A stretch of DNA of 54,913 bases, taken from Parabacteroides sp. Lineage in GTDB: Bacteria > Bacteroidota > Bacteroidia > Bacteroidales > Tannerellaceae. The notes beneath the pieces were generated by a model that saw only the letters and a list, made by a program, of their open reading frames with translations, was not told the DNA's origin and made no database searches. This document shows, in pieces, positions 44,019-52,026 of this stretch; the stretch's first letter is position 1, and each line of letters starts with the position of its first letter. The DNA is taken from the NCBI GenBank assembly GCA_022775005.1, contig JALFJR010000094.1, positions 1-54,913 of the forward strand. Direction: 5' to 3'. Made by a program: the position numbers and the translations under genes.

Positions 44019-45878
44019 TTAAAGTTCCTGATAGTCCATCCACACCTTCATCTGTCCGGCCTCGCGGTTGTCCCAGCTGTAATAGGGGATGAGGTGCAAC
44101 GTCTGGCCTTCTGTGGTGGCATCAATGCGGACAATACCGCCCAGGAGGGAGGCGTCGAAGGTCGTTTGGAACTGGGTCTGTTCGCTCAACTCGGCCTTGG
44201 CGTAGGTGGCCTTGTTGTCGATTTCCTCCATGCAATAGACTAACGGCCCTCGCTGGATTGCTCGTTTGCCCTCGTCGGCTTTCACCCGAGGGTCTGCGGC
44301 TACCTGCTCTACCGGCATCTCCATGTCGAGCGTGATCTCGTCTCCCGCTTGCCAAGTGCGATCCAGCACGGCATAGCCTTTCTCCTCAGCGGCCTCAGTG
44401 GGCTGGCCATTCACAGCCAATCGGTATTGCTTGCACCATCCGGGCACACGCAGGCGGATCTCCTTTTGCAGCGGGGTAGCGGTCTGCACGGTCAGCTTCA
44501 CGGCTCCATCCCACGGATAGCGGGTCTCTTGCTTCAAGATGATCTCTCCTCTATCTAAGGGGATCGTTGCCGTACTTCCGATGTAGAGATTCACCCAGAT
44601 GGCCTCTTTAGAGGTGCCGTAGAGGTAGTTGCCGATAGAGGGAAGGAAACGGGAGATCTGGCTGGGGCAGCAGGCGCAGCCATACCAGGCTTGGCGATGG
44701 TGATCGCCTTTCGACTCCAACGGATTCACGTAGAAGAAGCGGTCGCCCGAGAGGGAGATACCAGCCAGTGCGCCGTTGTACATCGAACGCTCCAAGACAT
44801 CAATGTATTTGGAGTCACCCGTAAATTGGTTCATGCGCAGATTCCAGAACACCATGCCCACTGAGGCACAGGTCTCGCAATAGGCCTCTAAGTTGGGCAG
44901 GTCGTAATCCTCCGTGAAACCCTCGTTGTGCTTTGAGGAGCCGATGCCTCCCGTGACGTACATGTTGCGCAGCACCACGTCATCCCAGAGACGGTTCATG
45001 GTGGCGATGTAGGCGGTGTCGTGTTTCAAGGCGGCTACGTCGGCCATGCCGCAATAGAGATACATGCAACGAACGGCATGGCCGGCAATGTCGCTCATCT
45101 CCTTCACGGGTTTATCGTCTTGGTAGTAGATGGGATTCCACGTCCCCTCGTCACCCATCGACCCGAAGCCGTGGCCTCGCTCTTCTAACAGCCAGTTGGC
45201 GAAGTCGAGGTATTTCTGCTCACCCGTCACCTGATAGAGCTTCACCAAGGCCAACTCGATCTCCTCATGGCCGGGCACCCAGTCTCGTTTCCCCGGGCCA
45301 AACACCGACATCATGTGGTCGGCCATGCGGATAGCCACGTCGAGCAGCTTGCGCTTGTCGGTTGCTTGATAGTAGGCCACGGCGGCTTCGGTCATGTGGC
45401 CGGCGCAATACATCTCGTGTTTATCCATGTTGCTCCAGCGCTTGTCAAGCCCAGTCAAGGTATAGAAGGTATTGATGTAGCCATCCGGCTGTTGGGCGGC
45501 GGCGAATTTGTCGATCCATTCGTCCGCTTTCTGCTCCAGCACCGGATCGGGATGGTTGACTAACGTGTAGGCCATACCCTCCAGTGCTTTATAGACATCG
45601 GAGTCGTCGAAGAAGATGCCGGAGTGCTCACCCTCTCCTTTGGCGGCGTTTTCAAAGTTACGGATACGCCCGGTCTGGTTCTCAATCTGGTCGATGCAGA
45701 CAGGCAAGGTAGCTGTGATGTGTTTCTCCAAGCGGGGAGACCAGAAAACATCCTCGATTTTTACGTGCGAGAAGTCAACGGCTTGGATCGGCTTGAATGG
45801 GATTTCTTCCTTGGCGGGTTGCGTGCAACTCATCCAGGAAAGACAGCCCAAAGCGATGGGTAAGAATGCTAATTTCAT
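44019..45878 (-). CDS. GH127 beta-L-arabinofuranosidase-like lipoprotein
   Basis: The 619-residue protein has a probable lipoprotein signal peptide with Cys18 (WMSC then TQPAKEE, an acidic run as seen on surface lipoproteins). The family zinc-thiolate site is complete: Glu and Cys in the CETCASVGM block and the Cys pair in GCACCPSQISRFLP, matching Glu338, Cys340, Cys417 and Cys418 of HypBA1. A GFTEDYDLPNLEAY block and an (alpha/alpha)6 barrel pattern agree. It probably removes terminal beta-L-arabinofuranose from plant glycoproteins or related sugars. No SusC/SusD pair or regulator is beside it. A variant -7 box (TACTTTCG, reverse strand) lies at 45911-45918. Confidence 0.92.
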   Translation of the reverse strand: MKLAFLPIALGCLSWMSCTQPAKEEIPFKPIQAVDFSHVKIEDVFWSPRLEKHITATLPVCIDQIENQTGRIRNFENAAKGEGEHSGIFFDDSDVYKALEGMAYTLVNHPDPVLEQKADEWIDKFAAAQQPDGYINTFYTLTGLDKRWSNMDKHEMYCAGHMTEAAVAYYQATDKRKLLDVAIRMADHMMSVFGPGKRDWVPGHEEIELALVKLYQVTGEQKYLDFANWLLEERGHGFGSMGDEGTWNPIYYQDDKPVKEMSDIAGHAVRCMYLYCGMADVAALKHDTAYIATMNRLWDDVVLRNMYVTGGIGSSKHNEGFTEDYDLPNLEAYCETCASVGMVFWNLRMNQFTGDSKYIDVLERSMYNGALAGISLSGDRFFYVNPLESKGDHHRQAWYGCACCPSQISRFLPSIGNYLYGTSKEAIWVNLYIGSTATIPLDRGEIILKQETRYPWDGAVKLTVQTATPLQKEIRLRVPGWCKQYRLAVNGQPTEAAEEKGYAVLDRTWQAGDEITLDMEMPVEQVAADPRVKADEGKRAIQRGPLVYCMEEIDNKATYAKAELSEQTQFQTTFDASLLGGIVRIDATTEGQTLHLIPYYSWDNREAGQMKVWMDYQEL

Positions 45879-45910
45879 GCTGTTTACAGATTTTGTAATG
45901 AATGTATGCG

Positions 45911-45918
45911 CGAAAGTA
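45911..45918 (-). promoter_or_regulatory. Variant -7 box (TACTTTCG) of the GH127 gene
   Basis: One mismatch from TAnnTTTG on the reverse strand, 33 bases before the ATG at 45878. It overlaps the gap after the helicase stop codon at 45930. Confidence 0.4.
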
Positions 45919-45929
45919 GAAAAAATCTG

Positions 45930-47813
45930 TCATCGCGCATACGCATAGAGCTTGCGATAGAAGGGATGATGGGAGAGGGTGGAGGCATCCCCCAAGATAA
46001 TCAGCTTCATCCGGGCACGGGTCATGGCCACGTTCATCCGACGCAGGTCGCTGAGAAAGCCGATCTTCCCCTCGGCGTTGGCGCGCACCAAGCTGATGAG
46101 GATCACGTCTCGCTCCTGCCCTTGGAAGCCATCCACCGTATGGATGGTGATGAGGGAGCGGAGGGGCTTGAAAAAGGCCTCTCGCTTGACGAGCGAACGC
46201 AGGTAATAGACCTGTGCCTTGTAGGGGGAGATGATGCCGAAGTCGATCCGCTCCTCTAAGATCCGCTCCTTCGTGATCTTCTCTACGTAGGCTTTCAGCT
46301 GGGCGATCAGCAGCTCCGCCTCCGGGCGATTGATGCGGCTTTGGGTCTCCGTGTTGAGCTCCTCGCCGGCCTCTAACTCAGCCGTGTCGATCCAAGTGAT
46401 CGGGCTGTCCCATTGCAGGATGCCCCGCTGGCTCACCTCGGGAGCGGCTTTCAGCTTGCCCGCGTAGAACCAATCGGAGGAGAAGCGCATGATCGCCTCG
46501 TGCATCCGGTATTGGATGGTGAGCAGCGAGACGGTCTCCGGCCATCGCTCGGCGATCTTCTGCAGCAAAGTCCTTCCCAATCCCCCACGTTCGGCCTCGA
46601 CGCATTTGATGGTCGGGGGCAGCTGCTGGTGGTCGCCGGCCAGGATGACCCGGTCAGCCTTCCCGATCGCGATCCAGCAGGCCGCTTCGAGGGCTTGGGC
46701 GGCCTCGTCGATGAAGAGGGTGGTGAAATGATGGTTGGTCAATACCCGGTGAGCCGCTCCCACCAAGGTGCAGGCCACGACACGTGCCTCGTCGAAGAGG
46801 GCGGCATCGATCTGGATCTCTAACTCCGTGGCCCTTCCTCGCAAACGGGAGAGGCGGTTGCGCAGGGAGTCCCGGTCCGCTCCGCTTCGTTTGCGCAGGG
46901 CCTGCTGCGCCTCCCGGATCGCTTTGCGAATGCCCCATAGCTCGGTGTAATCCGGATGGCTCTCGAAACGGCGCTCATAGGTGAAGGAGAGCATCTTGTC
47001 GTTCACTCGGGTGGGATTGCCGATGCGGAGGACGGGGATGCCCCGATCCACCAATTTCTCGGAGATCCAATCGACGGCCGTGTTGCTCTGGGCGCACACC
47101 AACACTTGGGTCTCCCGATGGAGGGTCTCGTAGATCGCCTCCACCAACGTGGTGGTCTTCCCGGTGCCGGGAGGGCCATGTACGATGGCCACCTCTTTGG
47201 CAGACAAGACCCGGTTGACAGCGGCCTCCTGCGAGGTGTTGAGCCAGGGGAAACGGAGCGGGAACAGCTGACGCACGTGGGGGCGTTCGCTCCCTAAGAG
47301 GGTCTCCCGGAGGTGTGCCAACAGGTTGTTCTTGGCCGTGAGGGTTTGGTCGAGGGCGGCGAACATCGTCCGATAGCTCGTCTCGTCGAAATAGAGCTGC
47401 ACGCCCACCTCGCTGCTTTTTCCCTCCAACTCCACCAAGGCGGCGGGAGAGGGGAGCGCCACCACCATCCGATCCTCTTGCACATAGCTGATGGTGGCGG
47501 AGAAGGTGAGGTAGTGGAGCCGTCCGCTGAGGTCGGCGGTGAAAAAACAGACGGGGCGACCCGGCTCGAAGTTGTGCTCCACCTCCTGGTCTTGCGTGCG
47601 ACTCACCTCCACGACTAGCTGATTCAAGGCGTTGTAATAGCTTCGTCCCGTGCGGAGGGGATACCAGCAAAGTCCCTGTTGGATACGTCGTTGCAATCCC
47701 GTGCGTTCCGTCTGTTGCTCATACTGCGCCTTCTCATAGGCATATTCCTCCTTCAGCAGCGCTTGCTGCCTCAGCAGGTCGGTGATGGCCGATGCGTAGT
47801 TGTTCTTTTCCAT
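45930..47813 (-). CDS. SF1 superfamily DNA/RNA helicase (IGHMBP2-like, AAA_11/AAA_12)
   Basis: The 627-residue protein has an N-terminal beta-barrel region (about 40-170) followed by RecA-like helicase domains: Walker A IVHGPPGTGKTTTLVEAIYE, Walker B LFIDEAAQALE, ILAGDHQQLPPT, LLTIQYRMHEAIM, TIHTVDGFQGQERDVILIS and NVAMTRARMKLIILG. This is the layout of eukaryotic IGHMBP2/SMUBP-2 and their bacterial relatives in superfamily 1B, which unwind DNA or RNA 5' to 3'. Its client is unknown. A TAGTTTCG variant -7 box lies at 47822-47829. It is divergent from the desulfidase-like gene. Confidence 0.92.
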   Translation of the reverse strand: MEKNNYASAITDLLRQQALLKEEYAYEKAQYEQQTERTGLQRRIQQGLCWYPLRTGRSYYNALNQLVVEVSRTQDQEVEHNFEPGRPVCFFTADLSGRLHYLTFSATISYVQEDRMVVALPSPAALVELEGKSSEVGVQLYFDETSYRTMFAALDQTLTAKNNLLAHLRETLLGSERPHVRQLFPLRFPWLNTSQEAAVNRVLSAKEVAIVHGPPGTGKTTTLVEAIYETLHRETQVLVCAQSNTAVDWISEKLVDRGIPVLRIGNPTRVNDKMLSFTYERRFESHPDYTELWGIRKAIREAQQALRKRSGADRDSLRNRLSRLRGRATELEIQIDAALFDEARVVACTLVGAAHRVLTNHHFTTLFIDEAAQALEAACWIAIGKADRVILAGDHQQLPPTIKCVEAERGGLGRTLLQKIAERWPETVSLLTIQYRMHEAIMRFSSDWFYAGKLKAAPEVSQRGILQWDSPITWIDTAELEAGEELNTETQSRINRPEAELLIAQLKAYVEKITKERILEERIDFGIISPYKAQVYYLRSLVKREAFFKPLRSLITIHTVDGFQGQERDVILISLVRANAEGKIGFLSDLRRMNVAMTRARMKLIILGDASTLSHHPFYRKLYAYAR

Positions 47814-47821
47814 TTCGTCCG

Positions 47822-47829
47822 CGAAACTA
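47822..47829 (-). promoter_or_regulatory. Variant -7 box (TAGTTTCG) of the helicase gene
   Basis: One mismatch from TAnnTTTG on the reverse strand and only 9 bases upstream of the ATG at 47813, implying a leaderless or very short-leader mRNA if used. This closeness lowers confidence. Confidence 0.3.
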
Positions 47830-47871
47830 CGAAATAAACAGGTTTCAACGGAGAACTCCCGTTGTTTTTGC

Positions 47872-47879
47872 TACCTTTG
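47872..47879 (+). promoter_or_regulatory. -7 box (TACCTTTG) of the desulfidase-like gene
   Basis: A full match to TAnnTTTG, 24 bases before the ATG at 47904. It overlaps an in-frame TTG at 47862 and so argues for the later ATG start. No good -33 element is seen. Confidence 0.65.
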
Positions 47880-47903
47880 CCACTCCTAAAAGCATTGAAC
47901 AGT

Positions 47904-49193
47904 ATGGATGAGCAGACAAAACAAAGTATTATACGTTTGATCCATCGGGAGGTGATTCCTGCCATTGGATGTACGGAGCCGATCGCTGTGGCCTTGGCCT
48001 GCGCGAAAGCGGCGGAGGTGTTGGGCGATCGCCCCGAACGGGTGGAGGTCTATTTGAGCGCGAATATCCTGAAGAATGCGATGGGAGTCGGCATTCCGGG
48101 CACCGGCATGGTGGGATTGCCCATCGCCATCGCCTTGGGTTCGCTGATTGGCCGCTCCGCCTACGGCTTGGAGGTGTTGAAGGATCTCGATCCCGAGGGA
48201 TTGGCCGCGGGCAAAGCGATGGTGGAGCGCAAATGTATCTCCATCGCCTTGAAGGAGCAGGTGGATAAATTGTATATCGAGGTGGTGAGCCATCGGGGCG
48301 ACGATGAGAGCCGGGTGGTGATCAGCCATGCCCACACCCATTTCAGCTACATCGCACGAAACAGTGAGGTGCTCTATAATGAGGAATTAGGAGTGAGCGA
48401 TGAGGAGTCTGCCGAGGAGGAGGATATTGCTTTGAACTTCGGCTTGGTCTATGACTTCGCCATGCAGATGCCCTTAGAGGAGATCCGTTTCATCTTAGAG
48501 ACCGCTCGGGTGAACGAGGCAGCCGCTAAGGCTTCAATGGAGGCCGGTTGCTATGGCCACACCGTGAGCCAGACCTTTGCCGGGGAGTTCGGCAAACGTT
48601 TCCTGGGTGATTCCCCTTACACGCACATGTTGGCGATGACGGCCGCCGCCTGCGATGCCCGCATGGATGGAGCGATGATCCCCGTGATGAGTAATTCGGG
48701 CAGCGGCAATCAAGGCCTCTCCGCTACGTTGCCAGTCGTCTCTTTTGCCAAGGATATACAGAGCAGCGAGGAACAGCTGATCCGTGCGCTGATGCTGAGC
48801 CATTTGATGGTGATCTACATCAAGCAGAGTTTGGGTCGTCTCTCCGCTTTGTGCGGCTGCGTGGTGGCCGCTACGGGCGCCAGCTGTGGTATCACCTACC
48901 TGATGGGTGGCACGCGGGAGCAATTGACCTATGCCATCAAGAACATGATCGGCAACATCACCGGCATGATCTGCGACGGGGCGAAACCCAGCTGTGCGCT
49001 GAAGGTCTCCAGTGGTGTCTCTACGGCCATGCTCTCCGCCTTGATGGCGATGGAGCATAAGGTGGTGACCCCCGTGGAGGGCATCATCGACGAGGATGTG
49101 GATCGCTCGATCGCCAACCTCACCTCGATCGGCTCGAAGGGTATGGAGGCCACCGATCGGCTCGTGTTGGACATCATGACCGCTAAAGCCTGA
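47904..49193 (+). CDS. L-cysteine desulfidase / L-serine dehydratase alpha-like protein (UPF0597, CyuA-like)
   Basis: The 429-residue protein starts at ATG 47904 (MDEQTKQSIIRLIHREVIPAIGCTEPIAVALA), downstream of a -7 box. Cys23 in IGCTEP, the cysteines of CGCVVAATGASCGITY and of MICDGAKPSCALKV, and the SNSGSGNQGL block match the oxygen-sensitive 4Fe-4S enzymes CyuA/YhaM and L-cysteine desulfidase, which release sulfide, ammonia and pyruvate from cysteine. Serine dehydration is an alternative. A stretch of 20 bases at 48378-48397 is nearly identical to an intergenic repeat and encodes NEELGV in an acidic, variable loop. A CDF metal exporter gene follows after 5 bases. Confidence 0.88.
   Translation: MDEQTKQSIIRLIHREVIPAIGCTEPIAVALACAKAAEVLGDRPERVEVYLSANILKNAMGVGIPGTGMVGLPIAIALGSLIGRSAYGLEVLKDLDPEGLAAGKAMVERKCISIALKEQVDKLYIEVVSHRGDDESRVVISHAHTHFSYIARNSEVLYNEELGVSDEESAEEEDIALNFGLVYDFAMQMPLEEIRFILETARVNEAAAKASMEAGCYGHTVSQTFAGEFGKRFLGDSPYTHMLAMTAAACDARMDGAMIPVMSNSGSGNQGLSATLPVVSFAKDIQSSEEQLIRALMLSHLMVIYIKQSLGRLSALCGCVVAATGASCGITYLMGGTREQLTYAIKNMIGNITGMICDGAKPSCALKVSSGVSTAMLSALMAMEHKVVTPVEGIIDEDVDRSIANLTSIGSKGMEATDRLVLDIMTAKA
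48378..48397 (+). repeat. AATGAGGAATTAGGAGTGAG mini-repeat inside a coding sequence
   Basis: Identical in 19 of 20 bases to the element at 43195 (AATGAGGAGTTAGGAGTGAG), which forms a terminator stem. Here it lies in frame inside the desulfidase-like gene, in a loop rich in Asp and Glu (NEELGVSDEESAEEED). Confidence 0.6.
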
Positions 49194-49198
49194 AACCT

Positions 49199-50101
49199 AT
49201 GGCAACAGCTACGGATCAACGTAAGAAGTCGATCGTGCGGGTCACCTTGCTTGGCTCGGTGGGCAACCTCCTGCTGCTGGTCTTCAAGTTCATCGCCGGT
49301 ATTTGGGGACACAGTAGCGCCATGGTGGCCGATGCCGTGCACTCCTTCTCCGACTTTGTGACGGACATCGTGGTGCTGCTCTTCGTGCGCCTCTCTTCGA
49401 AGCCGAAAGATCAGGATCATGAGTATGGCCATGGCAAGTATGAGACCTTGGCGACTACCTTCGTGGGGATTGTCCTTCTCTGCGTTGGTTTTGGTCTCTT
49501 CTGGGAGGGCAGCCAGAAGGTCTATCAACATTTCTTCTTGAATCAACCCTTGGAGAGTCCCGGTTGGATCGCTTTGGTGGCGGCCGTGGTTTCCATCGTC
49601 GTGAAGGAACTGCTCTATCAGGTGACTGCTTGGGTGGGGCGCAAGGAGCGAAGCCAGGTGGTGATTGCTAACGCTTGGCACCATCGCTCGGATGCCTTCT
49701 CCTCCATTGGCACGATGCTGGGCATCGGTGGAGCCATCCTCTTGGGGGAGGATTGGCGGGTGCTCGATCCGTTGGCAGCTATTATCGTCAGCCTTTTGAT
49801 CGTGAAAGTCGCCTTGCAACTGGTCATCCCCGCCATTAACGACCTGTTGGAGAAGTCCCTGCCCAAGGAGATGGAGGAGGAAATCCTCACCATCATCCGT
49901 CAGACACCGGGAGTCGGCTCACCGCATAACCTGCGTACTCGCCACATCGGCAACAACATCGCTATTGAGGTGCATATCCGAGTGGATGGTGCTATGACCG
50001 TTCATGAGGCGCACGAGCTGACCCGGGAGATCGAGCGAAACCTGCGTCGGAAATATGGCGAGGAGACTCACGTCGCCCTGCATGTCGAACCTAATAAATA
50101 A
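49199..50101 (+). CDS. Cation diffusion facilitator (CDF) metal transporter
   Basis: The 300-residue protein has six membrane segments and the CDF sites HSFSDFVTDIVVLL (HxxxD) and HHRSDAFSSIG (HxxxD), followed by a cytosolic C-terminal domain with HVRVDG-like HIRVDGAMTVHEAHELTREIE. CDF proteins export Zn2+, Fe2+, Mn2+ or Co2+ in exchange for H+. The HxxxD pattern at both sites is more typical of Zn2+ transporters with broad range. It follows the Fe-S desulfidase-like gene by 5 bases, and joint handling of metal and sulfide is conceivable. It converges on upp with 4 bases between the stop codons. Confidence 0.92.
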   Translation: MATATDQRKKSIVRVTLLGSVGNLLLLVFKFIAGIWGHSSAMVADAVHSFSDFVTDIVVLLFVRLSSKPKDQDHEYGHGKYETLATTFVGIVLLCVGFGLFWEGSQKVYQHFFLNQPLESPGWIALVAAVVSIVVKELLYQVTAWVGRKERSQVVIANAWHHRSDAFSSIGTMLGIGGAILLGEDWRVLDPLAAIIVSLLIVKVALQLVIPAINDLLEKSLPKEMEEEILTIIRQTPGVGSPHNLRTRHIGNNIAIEVHIRVDGAMTVHEAHELTREIERNLRRKYGEETHVALHVEPNK

Positions 50102-50105
50102 TGCG

Positions 50106-50765
50106 TTAATCCTTCTCCCCGAAAGCCAGGTCACCAGCGTCGCCCAAGCCGGGGACGATATAGGCATGTTCGTTCAGCGAGGGGTCGATAGCAGCCACCC
50201 AGAGAGTCGTGCGCTCGGCGGGCATCAGCTTTGCTACGTAATCCACCGCCTGTTGGCTGGCGATGATCGCCACCGCATGGATGTGCTCCGGTTGGCCTTT
50301 GGTCAGCAAAGCCTGGTAAGCCAACTCCATGGAGCTACCTGTTGCCAGCATCGGATCGACCAGCAGCAACGTCTTTCCCTCCAAGCGAGGAGAGGCAATG
50401 TATTCGATATGGATGTCGAAATGCTGATGCGCTGGGTCGGTATATTGGCGGAAAGCGGAAACGAACGCATTGCCCGCCCGGTCGAAATAATTGAGGAACC
50501 CTTGGTGGAAAGGAAGGCCGGCGCGGAAAATCGTGCCGATCACCAAGGACTCATCCGGCAGGGCCATGGAAGCGATGCCTAACGGCGTTTGTACCGCTTT
50601 CACTTGATAATGCAGCCGTTTACTGATTTCATAGGCCATGACCTCGCCGATGCGCTCGATATTGCGACGGAAGCGCAAGCTGTCCTGCTGAATATGTACG
50701 TCCCGCAATTCGGCAACGAACTGATTGAGGAGGGATTGCTTTTCTCCCAAATTGATTATTTCCAT
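50106..50765 (-). CDS. upp: Uracil phosphoribosyltransferase
   Basis: ATG at 50765 (MEIINLGEKQSLLNQF) is chosen; an earlier in-frame TTG lies over the promoter. The product has 219 residues, near the usual 208. The PRPP-binding loop LLVDPMLATGSS is at 134-145, and PLGIASMALPDE, GLPFHQGFLNYFDRA and PSLNEHAYIVPGLGDAGDLAFG follow the family. It makes UMP from uracil and PRPP. A -7 box (TACCTTTG, reverse strand) at 50823-50830 lies 57 bases upstream. Confidence 0.95.
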   Translation of the reverse strand: MEIINLGEKQSLLNQFVAELRDVHIQQDSLRFRRNIERIGEVMAYEISKRLHYQVKAVQTPLGIASMALPDESLVIGTIFRAGLPFHQGFLNYFDRAGNAFVSAFRQYTDPAHQHFDIHIEYIASPRLEGKTLLLVDPMLATGSSMELAYQALLTKGQPEHIHAVAIIASQQAVDYVAKLMPAERTTLWVAAIDPSLNEHAYIVPGLGDAGDLAFGEKD

Positions 50766-50822
50766 GTGCTTATGATATGTTTCAGTTACTGATTGATGAA
50801 TCTTGTTTTTGATGTCCGTTTG

Positions 50823-50830
50823 CAAAGGTA
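50823..50830 (-). promoter_or_regulatory. -7 box (TACCTTTG) of upp
   Basis: A full match to TAnnTTTG on the reverse strand, 57 bases before the ATG at 50765. A T-rich stretch lies near the expected -33 position but no clear TTTG. It supports the shorter Upp start. Confidence 0.65.
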
Positions 50831-50888
50831 GCTATAAACGGGAAAACTTTTGATGGTACTCGAAACTTTGTCCAACGCTGCTGGAAAC

Positions 50889-51010
50889 ATTGCCGATGAA
50901 AGTGAAAAATATTGCCCATGGTTTCTAAAAACATTGCCGATAAAAATGGAAAACATTGCCCATGATTTTTTCAAGCGTTGCCCATCATTTTGGAAAACCA
51001 TGGGCAACGT
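50889..51010. repeat. 22-base tandem array (GCCC/GGGC family), copy 2
   Basis: Units beginning ATTGCC or GTTGCC start at 50889, 50911, 50933, 50955 and 50977, exactly 22 bases apart; the last unit appears inverted as CATGGGCAAC at 50999. Each is about TTGCC[C/G]AT, a short AT-rich part, then AAAAC. It is the same family as 31106-31240. It lies in the 474-base gap between the divergent upp and thioredoxin genes, near the upp promoter. Confidence 0.9.
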
Positions 51011-51076
51011 TTTCTGGCCTTGTCGCCGTCTCTTATTGAAGGCTTACGGACATCCACACGAATAGTTCTCCTTAAT

Positions 51077-51089
51077 GCCCTTTCAGGGC
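51077..51089. repeat. Small GC palindrome (GCCCTTTCAGGGC) in the gap
   Basis: GCCCT and AGGGC flank TTC to form a 5-base stem. The flanking sequence (GGATAGCG, GGAGCGTAGTGAAC) resembles degenerate repeat sequence I associate with Bacteroidota intergenic elements, but this is from memory and unproven. It lies between the 22-base array and the thioredoxin promoter. Confidence 0.3.
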
Positions 51090-51139
51090 GGATAGCGTAA
51101 TAAATTGCATGGAGCGTAGTGAACATGAGATTCTGATGA

Positions 51140-51170
51140 TTGCCCAAATGCCAGGAAAAGGTTATTTTTG
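51140..51170 (+). promoter_or_regulatory. Promoter of the thioredoxin operon (TTG-N20-TATTTTTG)
   Basis: TTG at 51140-51142 and TATTTTTG at 51163-51170 are 20 bases apart, a good fit to the Bacteroidota consensus. The first ATG is 69 bases downstream. It probably drives the five-gene operon up to 53808. Confidence 0.7.
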
Positions 51171-51239
51171 CCTTGCGAATCATGTTCCCCTGAAAGCGTG
51201 GCTTATGGGGAGGATTGTTGAACCATAAACAAGGAAACG

Positions 51240-51536
51240 ATGGAGACATTTAAGGAGGTTATAGCGGGCGATCAGCTCGTCTTGGTGGATTTTTACGCTA
51301 CTTGGTGCCAACCATGTCGGATGATGCATCCCGTCTTGGAACAGCTGAAGCAGGTGTTGGGCGACAAGATCCGCATCATCAAGATGGATGTGGACAAGTA
51401 TAGTGAGACGGCGCATCAATATCAGATTCAGTCGGTTCCGACGCTGATGCTGTTTCAACGGGGTATCTTGAAATGGCGGGCCAGTGGCGCCGTGTCGAAA
51501 GCGGAGTTGTTATCTACGATTGATCCGTTCATTTAA
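51240..51536 (+). CDS. Thioredoxin
   Basis: The 98-residue protein is a compact thioredoxin with active site WCQPC (Cys23, Cys26) instead of the common WCGPC, the DFYATW entry, the conserved cis-Pro in VPTLMLF and a Gly-bearing SGAVSKAELLSTI end. It reduces protein disulfides in the cytosol; the Gln in the motif may shift its redox potential, which is inferred. AAGGAA sits 7 bases before the ATG. It is the first gene of a five-gene operon, 12 bases before the PNPOx-like gene. Confidence 0.93.
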   Translation: METFKEVIAGDQLVLVDFYATWCQPCRMMHPVLEQLKQVLGDKIRIIKMDVDKYSETAHQYQIQSVPTLMLFQRGILKWRASGAVSKAELLSTIDPFI

Positions 51537-51548
51537 TAATAAGCAGAG

Positions 51549-52022
51549 ATGATGGAAGAGGAGATTACCTTACGTGACGTGGCCAACTATTTAGATAAGG
51601 TAGGTATCCAGTTTATGGCCACAATCGGATTGGATGGCAAGCCGAAGGTTCGCCCCATGCAGTATATGGTGCTGGAGGACGACAAACTTTGGTTTTGCAC
51701 CAATTCCAAGAAAGAGGTGTATGCGGAGTTGCAAGCGAATCCTTGCTTGGAACTTTGTGGTTGCAAGCTGGAGCCGGACGAGTTGCAAACGCCTTGGATC
51801 CGCTTCTCGGCCGAGGCGGTGTTTGAGGAGCGGCAAGACATCCGAGACGCGATCATCGAGAAGAGCGCTATCGTGAATGCGCTCTACAAAAATATGCGAG
51901 ACAACCCGATTTTCAAGGTGTTCTATCTGAAGCACATCGACGGATGGATGACCAATTTGGGCAACGTCAAAGGCTTGGAAAAAAGGGCAGAATTCGCTAA
52001 ACCAATCCATTTTGAATTTTAA
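51549..52022 (+). CDS. Pyridoxamine 5'-phosphate oxidase-like flavin-binding protein
   Basis: The 157-residue protein has the split-barrel pattern of the PNPOx-like family: GIQFMATIGLDGKPKVRPMQYMVLEDDKLWFCTNSKKEVYAEL, followed by LCGCKLEPDELQTPWIRFSAEAVF. Such proteins bind FMN or F420 and reduce or oxidise small molecules, or act as flavin stores. True PdxH is larger (about 215 residues), so pyridoxal synthesis is unlikely. Two ATG codons are adjacent at the start. It lies 12 bases after the thioredoxin gene and 4 before the next. Confidence 0.85.
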   Translation: MMEEEITLRDVANYLDKVGIQFMATIGLDGKPKVRPMQYMVLEDDKLWFCTNSKKEVYAELQANPCLELCGCKLEPDELQTPWIRFSAEAVFEERQDIRDAIIEKSAIVNALYKNMRDNPIFKVFYLKHIDGWMTNLGNVKGLEKRAEFAKPIHFEF

Positions 52023-52026
52023 ACGT

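Noticed and set aside
47862-47903. TTG start giving 14 extra residues to the desulfidase-like protein
   Set aside because: The stretch contains the TACCTTTG promoter box; the conserved protein starts at ATG 47904.
50766-50825. TTG start giving 20 extra residues to Upp
   Set aside because: The codon lies over the -7 box at 50823-50830 and the family length fits the ATG at 50765.
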